Assembly: GCA_946894095.1 (NCBI GenBank)
Contig: OX335642.1
Coordinates: forward strand, 6,149,021 to 6,213,020
DNA: 64,000 nucleotides
Direction: 5' to 3'
Source of the DNA: Incurvaria masculella
Taxonomy: Eukaryota; Arthropoda; Insecta; Lepidoptera; Incurvariidae
Position numbers and translations under genes: made by a program. The notes under the pieces were generated by a model. It was not told where the DNA came from. It saw nothing but the letters and a program-made list of their open reading frames with translations, and made no database searches. Shown one piece after another: positions 43,860 through 55,800 of this stretch (the first letter of the stretch is position 1; the number at the start of each line of letters is the position of its first letter).

Positions 43860-46800
43860 CTGAAACGGATGCTCTTTGTAAAGTGGAATCTTTTCAGCTG
43901 GACCAAACTGACATCAAACGGGTTGTCGGATTTTTAAGAAAATAATGTAGTGTTGGGACAAAAGGATTAAGTATATTTTTTTCATTTTAACGGCTCGAAG
44001 ATGAGTTGGGCAGGCACCATTTTATGTCTCTTTCTGCGTTGGATAAGTGCATTTCATCACGAATGCGACCACGACGAATGACAGACCGATGCCCGCTTTT
44101 TTGACGACACGTTTTTGTCAGCGGTAGACAAAGAACCTATCCATAGAGCCGTCATGTAAACTAAGAAACCTTGAAAACTAACCGTTGACCCGATGTCTCG
44201 GCATCAGCGGCAGCGTGTTGCACATGCCCTCCGCGCCCTTCTGGTAGTACGCGCTGCTCTTGTCCATACTGAAGGTGACGGGCGGCGAGAGGGACCGCTC
44301 GTGGTGGAACGCGCGCCCCATGCCCTGGCCGGGGGCTCGACAGTCGGCCGGCTCCAGCTGGAAGCCGCCCCTCGGGTCCAGCTCGGGCATCTTGGCCAGG
44401 TGCAGGTTCCTGCTCGGCTGGCTGTAGAGGGAGTACGGATCCGGGGGTAGCAGCTGCTCCGGCGGCAGCTGAAATCGTATGACGTGTTACCGAAGATGAA
44501 CGACGACGTTCTTACATGTTCTTACAAGACGTGGGAACTCGATATGAGGAGTTACCGAAGATGAACGATGACGTTCTAAGGTGTTCTTACGTGCAGTTGG
44601 AACTCGATATGATAAATTACCGAATATGAACGACGACGTTCTTACATGTTCTTACAAGACGTGGGAACTAGATGTGAGGAGTTACCGAAGATGAACGATG
44701 ACGTTCTAAGGTGTTCTTACGTGCAGTTGGAACTCGATATGATAAATTACCGAAGTTGAACGACGGCGTTCTTATATGTTCTTACAAGACGTGGGAACTC
44801 GATATAGGGAGTTACCGAAGATGAACGATGACGTTCTAAGGTGTTCTTACGTGCAGTTGGAACTCGATATGATAAATTACCGAAGATGAACGACGGCGTT
44901 CTTACATGTTCTTATATGTCGTAGGAACTCGATATGACAAGTTACCGAAGATTAACAACGGCGTTCTTACATGTTCGTACGTGTCTTTGGAACTCGAGAA
45001 AATAGCGAGTTAATAATAGAACTCACTCGACGGCACTACATTTTTTTAGTATGTAAAAGTAGCTGCGCCGCCCCTAGAGAGGGTTTGGGTCACTACTCCC
45101 GTCCTTGCATGTTCGCTGCGTTGCACCCACGCAGTCTAGACTAAAATCGCAAAGTATTTTAGGTTGTAGAAATAATTTTCTAGGAGCCAGTTGTGTCAGC
45201 GAGCGCATTTTTTTTCATTATCCAACTCTCGTCGGAATTGTTTTGGAAGTTTCTTGTAGTTGTGTATTAAAGTGAAGGCATTTTTTTATATTTACTTACG
45301 CATTGGTTTTTCTGTTTAACACTACACTTATGCCATGTTTCATATGTATGTGTTTGTTCAATAAATTCTGATGGATTCCTTCTTATAAGCAACACAGTCT
45401 TTTTTATGTAGATGCCATATTTAGTAAGCATCTTTAGTTTTTTAACTAGATACCCAAATTTGGGATTGTAAATGTCATTTCAATTTTTAATATCTAGACA
45501 GGTTTTAAAAGCACGAATAATTTTCCTAAAGGATTCGCATTTTGAGAGCGAAGAGGTGAGCGTAATGAAGCGGCTCTCAAACTGTTCTTGGATATATATT
45601 GGTGTTTTATAGTATTTTTGTGTATGGATTCTTTTTTCAGATTTTAATATGAATTTTACATAAAAAATATACAGTTTCCAATATTTCTTTCAATGATATA
45701 CAGTCTGTATACTTAATTATGGTGGATGTTCCTATAGGGACAGACTTTTGTTCATACAAAAACGAAATACTAAACACTTACCAAACCACTCGTATTCAGA
45801 GGGAGCGCATTTTTGTATTTCAACCAGTCTTCGTACACCTTATCGTAAGGCGGTCTCTGCATTTGGCTTCCACCCTCATGACACTGTCCTTGAACTCCAC
45901 AGGTCGGCCCGTACTGAGGCCCACGCAGTCTATAGTCTATGGGCCGTATTTGTATGTACTGATTGCATCCATCGACGGGCGTTTCATAGTAGCGGTCGTA
46001 CGAATAACACGGCGACACGCCGTCGTATTTGTCGTGAGGTTTCGAAATGAGGGGTCGTATTGCGCTGTAGTCTGTGGTCGAAGATTTGTTGGAGCTGTTA
46101 TCTCCTATTTTTCCATCTAGAGGTATTATGTCTGGGTTTTTGTCTGAAAGAAAACACGGATTAGGTACGCCGGATTTGGAAGACCGTGAATGAGTATCGA
46201 AAGTGGATGAATGGATAGTGACAAAGGAATGTTTTTATAAAGAGAAATGTAAGAGCTTTATTCGTGGCAAAGCGGTAGAATGAAAGGAAGCAACAGATGT
46301 GTTTGTGATTTTAGGGAGACTAACAATTCATATTCGAGGCTACTTCAAAGCTAAGCATCCCTGTGTTGTAAATGGTTAGGAAAACTGGAAAAACATTACT
46401 TTACATAATAAGAGCGTGTTTGGGATAATACGTTTTGAAGCAAAATATTACAACCGCTTTTGGCTAAGCTTTATCTAAAAATAACAAGGCCTCAGAAAAA
46501 AAGTAGCTTGAGGGTATTTAGAAAAATTCTTACCCAAACTATCGACGCTGTCAGATTCCTTAGTATCCGTCAGGGGAACGTTTGAGCTCTCATCGTGTTG
46601 TCTCTTATTCTTTTCATCTTTCCCTAAAAAAATTGTATCATTTAATAATGTTGTGTGTTACATCACAATTTGATTACAATAAGGTTAAACAGCGACATCT
46701 ACACTAATAATAGCGTAGTAACTTTTGACATGTAAGATGAAATAGGAAAAATCGATATACCACACAATTTTGACTGCGTGAAGCTCTAAAAATTTGCAAA

Positions 46801-49800
46801 CATCCGTCAAAAAAGTGACAATGCAGCATACAAAATACCAAAAACCTAAAAAACCTTTAACGAGGAGAAAATTAATATTTCAATATTTGTTTAAAGAGTG
46901 AGGCATACATGCAGTTACGCCTGGGACTTTAACATCGTAAATTAACTCGCCGAGTGAGCAGGCAAGTCAGTGATTAAATCTGACGTTTATTTGCATTTCG
47001 TACCATGCTAACTGGAAAAAATTTATTCAGTTGGCCGAATAACACTTTACTTGACGTTAGAATGGTACGAAATGCTACTAAACGTAAGGTTTAATCTGTC
47101 TGTCTGTCTGCTCACCAGCGAGTTACTTTACCACAGTAACCCCTAGAAATATTGCAACCTTTTAAAGAAAAATGATTTTCATTTTCTGCTTTTTAAACGA
47201 TTGTTTCTAAAAAGTTTTTAAGTATTTTTAAACGTATAAATAATTTCTTTAAGGGCCGATTTTTCAATCCTCAGATAGTACTTATCGGACTGATAGTGCA
47301 AAGTCATGTTTGTCAAAAGACGGATAGGCATTGCCGGAGAATTATATCTTATATCACAACTATCTGACTAAAATTTTACCTACTAATAAATATATGGACT
47401 TACTATTTCGGATGGATAAGCAAAAGCGTAAATAAATCCGTCGCATAGTTATCTGGCTGTATATCTGACTATTGAAAAATCAGCCTTAAATTGTTTACCA
47501 GACCACCATCCCATTTAAAAAAAAAAATATTAGTAAATTTCAAAATCTGATTGGAAAATCCTTCCAGATACATGTCACTGCTTAACCTCAAATGAATAAG
47601 AACCATTATAAATAAATAATCATGTAAATTAACACATTGTCTTCAAGACAAGTGGCAACAGTGTAAGTTGTTACGCCATTTCTCTCTAGTATGGTAACTC
47701 TGTAGTTGCGTTAAATGTATATGCTTTTATTTGAAGTGTTATAAATCACCTGTTAGAGAGCCATTTAACAAAGGGCAGGATTGGAATTGAGAGATTCCCT
47801 AAGGTAAGATTGTCTTGCCCTCAATCAATCAATGCCTTTTCTAGTGGTCGCGAGGGGCAACATCGGAACTAACAAACGCATAGTTTGCCATGTATAGCTT
47901 TATGTAATTTTTATTCTACAGGTTATCGAGGAATCGAAAACAAATTGTAGTTTATTAAAGTATTTCATTCTTATACATAATTTAACAATAAAAATCAATG
48001 GAAAAAACATAAATATTTAACCAATCCGCGAGTTAAAATTTAGTATGAACATGGATCGATCGGACGTTAAAAAAGGAAATTAATAAACACAAATGCAAAT
48101 AGTTATGACATAATACAATTAAATATTTAAATGTAATATCTAGAATAAATAATAATGTTACTAGATTCAAATAATAGGAAGTCATCGGAAGTCTTCGGGC
48201 CTTTTGCTTATGACTGTAGAGATACCAGCAAAATTTTTTAAACCATTCGCGATACGTAAAATGAATACAATTGTGTAACAGTATTTTTGTAATATATATT
48301 ATGTTAGGGTAACCCACGGAGGATAGAGGTAGAGAGGAGATGGTCTAAGCAAACTGGGTCTGTGTCCACCAAGTGGGTCGCTACGTCACAGCCCACGTGG
48401 TAAAGAAGGCGTGGCTTAGCGACATTCGCGGCATGGCGCTGGCGGTTTTAGGTTGTGGGACAAAATTATGGTCTGCGGCGCAATTTTCGGCGAAAGTCGA
48501 TTACACGATGACATTTTGTGTAAAATGTTGTAAACATTACAACATTTTACATACAGTAATCTAAAGTTTGTAGGTGGAATTACGTTTTATTTGTCAGTAA
48601 AACACCTCATATTTTATAATTTGAGTCAATATTCGAGCATTGTATCGATGTATCGCTCTTGCTATGTGCCGATAGATGACGCGCAATCATTTTCGTTTTA
48701 CGGTAATAAATGTTGATCTCATGCTGCAAATTTTAATGACATTTTTAAATTAAAATTATTTGAATCCGCACGAAGGCATAGATTTAAATTTTTTAGGGTT
48801 TTTTATAGTAAAAACACTTAGTAAAATTTAAAAGGCGCCATCTGTTGTAGTCTTGTAACCACTAAAAATAGCTCTCGGAATAGCTGCTACCAGAATGTAG
48901 ATGGATTTCGCAAAAATGGGCGGTACATGACCCCACCATGAAGCGATTTTCCCCCCGCTTCCCCGCACAGTGTCACGCTGCGATCCTTAGTAATATGAGT
49001 TAAAAACATCTACTCTCTTCCTCTATCCTCTGTGGGGTAACTACACCAATTTTGCCCAAAAACTCATTTCATTACAGACAAGACTATTTCGAAAGATTTT
49101 CCGCGATTTGAGAACTATTTAAGGCGCTAGGACTGGCCAACTACTCGCGCCATACAAATGCACTTTTTAACAAATGTGTAGTGAAACGCTTCAGAAAATC
49201 CAAATAGAACTCCAGACTGATAATGGATTGTTAATATTTTTTGATTCCATCATTTATTTAAATAATAATAAAAATAAAAAAGTTGATTTTTCTCATTAGA
49301 AATCTGAAAGTAATTCGATTAATAGATATAAGCAAAAACAGCATATATGCATAAACAAAACATTCCATTTGCTATTAGATTTCTACATTTAGTCAAAAAA
49401 GTTCGGAAATGGACACCGTTTCCGCAATGTATTTTGTATAGAAAAAGGTAACATACATTAACGAAAATAGGTTGATTAATAGACAAGGAATCATATATTG
49501 TAAGAATGACACTTATAATCGTCAGACTTAGTTAGTTAACTTGGGGTGCCTCGTCTAACTTTGCGATTTGGCTAGCACAAGGGCCTTAAACGGTAAGGTC
49601 TTCGGAATCGTCACCTGCAATGGTGCGCACTCAGAGCCAGTAAACTGACTTTTCAACTAACATGGCGTTTACGGAACTTCGAAATTACGTAAAACTGTCA
49701 AACCCATATCAGTTTATTTCTTCAACCTGGCAAAGACAAACTCGGACTTCCGATATGTATGAAAACGCGGAGTCAGCGTAAACGATCGACGTCAACGTAT

Positions 49801-52800
49801 TTCGGCGAAGATGCGTAAGCTGTAAAATCAAACTCGGACTAGCAAATGTTAGTTCGCTTAACGCCCATTGCGGCGTTCTACAATTTTCTCCACACTAACT
49901 CTAGTTACACTACAAAAAGTTACACTACGAAACAAGTTACTAGTTTGTTACGAAAACCAATCGGTTTGGCGTAAACGCCAATTAAGATCAGAAGTCGGAC
50001 TACAGGCACAGAAGAGGACCGCATATTGAAAATGTTATAATCATTTGTTTTTATCAATCAATCCGGAAAACCTTAGGCGGTCGACGACTATTCAATTAAT
50101 TGACGTTAACGCGTTATTTAATACGTCACATTCTGTGAAACCTGTGTAGCCATCTAAGCTTCCTTCAATAAATTGACGTCATTAATCATACGTTGGAGTA
50201 ATAACGTTGATGTCGTTTCTGCAACCGACCGCCCGAGCACGGAAACAGTCGCAACGCGTTTTTGAAATATCATCACTCAGGGTTGCGACGCTTAAGAACT
50301 GAATTGAGGCCTTAGTCTTAGTAGTTATTAACATGCCGGTAGACTGACGTTTTAAGATTTTTAACTTTCATATCTTCTATCGTATCATCCACGCGTCACT
50401 CGTCATACAAAAATATTGGCAAATACGCAAAACTCGGATTAGGGTCTGCATTTTTTGTGCATTTTTATACTACAATAGTAACACGTACCGTTGAAGAACC
50501 GATGTGAAAATGGCCGTTCTTGTATGAGGCACGAAAAACAGCGAGGTAGTTTTAATTTTGCTATTTTTAATTTTGCTCTTGCATAAAATCTATTTTACTA
50601 CTTACTTACTAACTAAATACACTTTTAAAATCGAAAGCATCTGTAAAATCAGTACAATATAACTGTTAAAATGTATAGACTACAACTTAATTTTGATCAG
50701 GCACCCATTGTTTGATTGTCATATTTAGCCTGATTTTCACCAAGTGCTTTAAAGGGCCTTTATTATTAAAGTGCTCATGATCTTGTACTGGTATTGATTG
50801 CAAGCTCCTAAGAAAGGCCCTTAATATGTGGCGATTAAGCTAATCAGCAGCAGGTGACAAGGCCCTAAAAATCAAATCATATTTACATTAACAAATTTAC
50901 AAAATTCCGATATCTATTCACTATCATATTAAAACGGGACAGTCAACCCCATAAATATGAGCGAGAGGATAATACAAAAGTTAGTGCCGCCATTTTCATG
51001 TCGTTTCTTTAATGGCGTCGCTTTTGTGCATCGCCCTATCAATGAATATACCAATGGAATAGTAAAATATGAGCTCGGAGGCGCTATCTTTTGAGTTTTT
51101 TGCGTATTTAATATGGGAATGTATTGAAAGACATTGCACAGACGATGTTTGAAAATTTGAGCAAGAACCTAGTTCTTTAATTGAGACTGACCGTTGTTTC
51201 TGGCGGCGGCGTGGCGGCAGCGCACGATGACGACGACGACGGCGGAGAGCGCCACGAGCGTGACGGTGACGCCGGCGACGCACGCCAGCAGCGGCGTTAG
51301 CTGCACCACTATCGGCAGCTGGCCTGCGGGGTACACGAGACGTTACGCAAAGCACGGCTGAAGAACTTGGAAGAATAAAAATGGTGACGCTCGAGAGAAA
51401 CAAAACTTATACTAATTTTTGGGCGCGTTGGACACGTCTACCGGCTATAACGTGTGTGCCGGCAAGGCGACTCCATTTCGCAATGGACTCATCTACCCGC
51501 GATGACGGTGAGAATGACGATGATGGTGATGGCTTGTGCTTAGTTTAGAGGCTGAACAAAATAAACGGAGAACGAGAAAAGAGGAAAAAGGAGAAAAAGA
51601 GAATTAAAGAAATGAAAAAATAAAAAGTAACAAATAAGGGAATATAGCAAAAAAGAAAGATAGACAGTTGAATCTCTACCTGTTCAGCAGCTATAAGAGT
51701 TAGGTGTGTTTAATTTTGTTAGGTGGTCTATGTTCAACTCTGGTTCGCTGTGCATTTCTTACTTGCGCAGGTTTCAGTCACTATTCACTTTTTGACTTGA
51801 TTTCTATAACAGACGGCATAAAGCAACGGTGCCAGCGCGGAGCGTTAGCGCCGAAAAGTTTTAAACAAACGTACCGTAATCTCTATAAGGCCTAAACTCG
51901 AACGCGAACTCCTCGTCCGCTGCAGCACATGTGGTGGAACATGCGTTACATAGTAAAAAAATCTCACCAGTATGCCTCTGCGGGTACTTGAGCAGGCTCG
52001 CGGCGACCGTGACCGGCTCGCTGGCGCCCTTCCTGTTGTGCGCGCGCACCGCCAGCGCGACGCCCGAGCCGGGCGTCAGTTCACGCACGGTAAACTGCGC
52101 CGTCTCGCTGCTCACGTTGCTGAGCAGCAGTCCCGTGCTCGCGTCGAACACCTGCGCGGAGAGCGTCGGCGGTCGGATTACGGCGCGCTAACGCGTGGGT
52201 CGCTGTCGGTTTGACAGCTGTCACGGTTGCTTGTGAATGGTCAGAGCTTGTTCAAGTCAATATTTTTCAGAAAGATGTTTCGACGCCTTCCCCATAACGT
52301 TAAAAAGTTTTTTTAAATGTTCTTGGCTATTCCAATACGATGTCGATATTTGCGATTAAGTTTTATTGCCATAGTTCACTGTATTGTATAACTGTACTTG
52401 AAGTATCAAAACGATGAAAGTACAAGCACCCAGTTGTACGAGTACTCAGTTCGAAAATAAGCTTGAGCGGCTCGTAGCCTAGTAGCGCGGGGACTGGCCT
52501 AGCGCACCGGAGGTCTGGGTTCAATTCCTCGTCCCAACATGCACCACTTTCCTTCTCTTTCTGAGTTCTATAAGTGCATTTCGTCACGAATGCGAGTTTG
52601 CTCCATGGTTCGATATCCATGTAAAACGCAAATCCGCCCGGGTTGGTACCATCGCATTGGATGAAAATATGGTCGAAGCGACAATGAAAACTTGTCCGTG
52701 TTTTCCATTTGGTTCAAGTTAGCCGTGCTAAAAAAGGGAAGGTCCTGCCATGGCACCTAATTCCTTCGGGAATGTGGTGTATTGGGCTAATGTCATAACG

Positions 52801-55800
52801 GTAGTTGTGTGGTATTACCCATCCATGTCAGGTTGCCCAAAAAAGGTAATTTTATTCTTCTAGAAGACATTGATAAATATTTTGAAAGCAATTTTTTTTA
52901 CAAAAAATATCCGCGTATTAACCCAATTTCGTAACATCTATGGCTGAGTGCCAAGATTTGACTAACCGTCAAACTCAGCAATGAGCACGGCTCTGAATTT
53001 AAAACTTGGCAATTAGATTTAATTTTAAAACAAACTATTTCAAAATGCTCCCATTCCAAACGACCAGTCCGGCGCCTCTGTTTCTCCGCAAATGGCTCCC
53101 TACGGAATTAACGTGAAGGAACACCTCCATATTATAAAAGGCTCCATTTAGTTAATGGAGCCATTATGGGACGGTAGAAGTGACAGCGACGACGAGTGGT
53201 TAGTGCTTTTATTAGGTTAAAACTTTCAACGAATTGGGTTAGGTTAGGTTCGAGGCTCTTAACTGTACCAAGTAGGTAGCGGGAGTGATGCGTCATTAGG
53301 GGCTGGTGGGGGCGTTAATTTTATGGTAAGAAATTGGGTGCCGTAGGCATCGAGGGGAGCAGGTATATTAATCATGAGACATTTAGTTTCGGTCGGCGCA
53401 TAAGATGACATATTCAATGTTGCGAAACAGTTAATCCATTAGGAATTAATTAGTACCAGAAAATAATCATGAAGACATGGCGACTTAAGATAAGCTAAGT
53501 TTTTATGCAATGATAATTTAATTTTATGTACCTATGATCATACTATACTATTACTACTACTATGTTATTGTTACTAATACTGTTACAATATTTGAAAAAC
53601 CACCACCATTAGAAAAAATATTTCACTCTCCTATTTCACATTACCCAATTATTTTTAATATATAGATGAAAAATAATTGATAATTGCGAAAAAATTTTTA
53701 CCGATATGGTGTTAATCTCTATCTAAATAAATATATTTCCTAATTAAACGAACCCACATGGCATTCGTTAACATCCCCAAAACGAATGCACACACACACC
53801 CTCACACCCTCAGACACACCCTCTCACTGTGCTATAAATGTATCATCTGCTATGCTGTTCTCGTCGTAACATGTACAACGTTGTACCCGCCTTGATATTG
53901 TAATAGGAAATGTAAATGACTAGTTTACGGGGTAGGACTTACTTAAGGCCGTGGGTCCCTTATTATGTTCTTTAATTTATATTTTTTATTGTCGCTTTTT
54001 ATTTATTTTATTAATTAAACTGTTTGAATTTTTTTTTTACATTTCATCTCAACTCACTCTCAATTCTCTTCACTATAAGTGCTTTCTCTTAGATGATAAT
54101 GTTCCCTCACATAGCTGTACGGGCTAGTGCCCAGTTACCTTATTCAAGTAGCGAGTGAAGTTACCGCTTCTTACTGACTGCTGATTTCCCCCGTGAAGAC
54201 AGGTTAATGGCGAGTTAAGTTGGAACATTGTTTACTTAATCGAACAAGTTGACCGCTTATCTCGATGCTTTACTAAACAAAGTGTGCACAGGGCCTTATG
54301 GTAATAAGTCTTTTAGCTCAGTGGTGCTGGGACTTTCTGTCTATGCCAGAGGTCGTGAGTTCCATCTCCGCCTCGTTCATGCATTTTTTTTATCTTGATG
54401 GATAAGTGCGTTTTATCACGAATGCGAGCTGATCCACTGTTCGGAACACATGTCGCCCGCCCGGGTTGGCTTTGGATGAAAAAGTGGCAGAAGGGGCAGT
54501 GTTTTCCATTCAGTTCAATGTAGCCGTGCTCAAAAAGAGAGCTCTTGGCATGGCACCTAATTCCTTAGGGAATGAGGTGTGTTCGGCTGAACCATGACTG
54601 CGGGTGTGGATATATTTCCAGTTAAATAAAAAAGGGCTTGGTTACAGTTGATCAATGATATAAGATGTACAATTGAATCACGCTTTGATGATGCATAAAA
54701 AGTAATTAAGAGTTGACGGTTGCTAAAAGAAATACGCTATGAATAACATGATAAATGTATTAATTTACCTGCAGTAAGAATGACTGCTTGATACCGCCGT
54801 CGTGCCCGGGCGTGCAGTTCAAGGTCAAGGAATCGTATGTGACGTTGGTCACTTCGCAGCTCTTTGGTGATGCCGGCTTGTCTAAACAACAACAATAGTG
54901 CTTTGTTAGCCAAGGAATTGTAGGTGACGTTGATCACTTGGCAGCTCTTTGGTGATGCCGGCTTGTCCAAACAACAACAACAGTGCTTTGTTAGCCAAGG
55001 AATCGTAGGTGACGTTAGTCACTTCGCAGCTTATCTAAACTTCTAAACAAGAGTGGTTTGTTGGCATGTATCGTTACATCAGAAGGATTTTAATCATGTA
55101 TCATTGTGCAACCAGCGAATTGACACGTCACACGAGTAAAGCATTTATTATTTATTCGAACTACGCACGTAAATACGTCACTTTCTTCAATAAATCTTAT
55201 GGAAGTGGAATCAACTGATTAGCAAGTGAACATGAATTAAAGATCGTAAAAATAAGCTACTTACATTTATGAGCAGGTTTAGAGAGATTTTAAGGATCGA
55301 CTTAAGACAATTCAGAACTAGAAAGTACAAAGCAGTAGTGATGTGCAGAATCGTATTCTTTTCCAGGATGTAGGAATTATTAATACCATGGATGGCACGT
55401 TTTGAAAAACAAACAACAATTATGATACCTTGGAATGTACTCATATATCCTTACCACCTATGTTTTTGTGAAACGAAATAAAAAAAAAATCATTTAAATT
55501 TTGAATTTGAAGCATGGGAAAAAACCGCATCACAAATTTTTTGCCAGTCTAGAAATTCCTTGTATTAGACTGAACTCAAACCACAAATCCAATATCGGGC
55601 AGTGTGTCTACAAAGCAGCTATCACCTATGTTAGTAAACACTTTTACATCGATTCTCATTCCGAATCCCTCTTTGATAATAATATGTTCACGATATCGCT
55701 GCCGTGCTTGGTGCATGAAAAAAAAAAAGCTCGAGCTTTTCCAGTGAGCTTAGTAGCGTTGATGGATTTTAATATTTAATTACTGGAGACGTCATAGAAA

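Noticed and set aside
51931..52214. Plus-strand frames opposite the fibronectin exon
   Set aside because: GC-rich antisense shadows. The minus-strand exon has splice sites and family motifs.
54911..54995. Second copy of the fibronectin half-exon as a functional alternative exon
   Set aside because: Its acceptor AG is GG, it lacks a matching donor, and its frame runs into intron-derived sequence.
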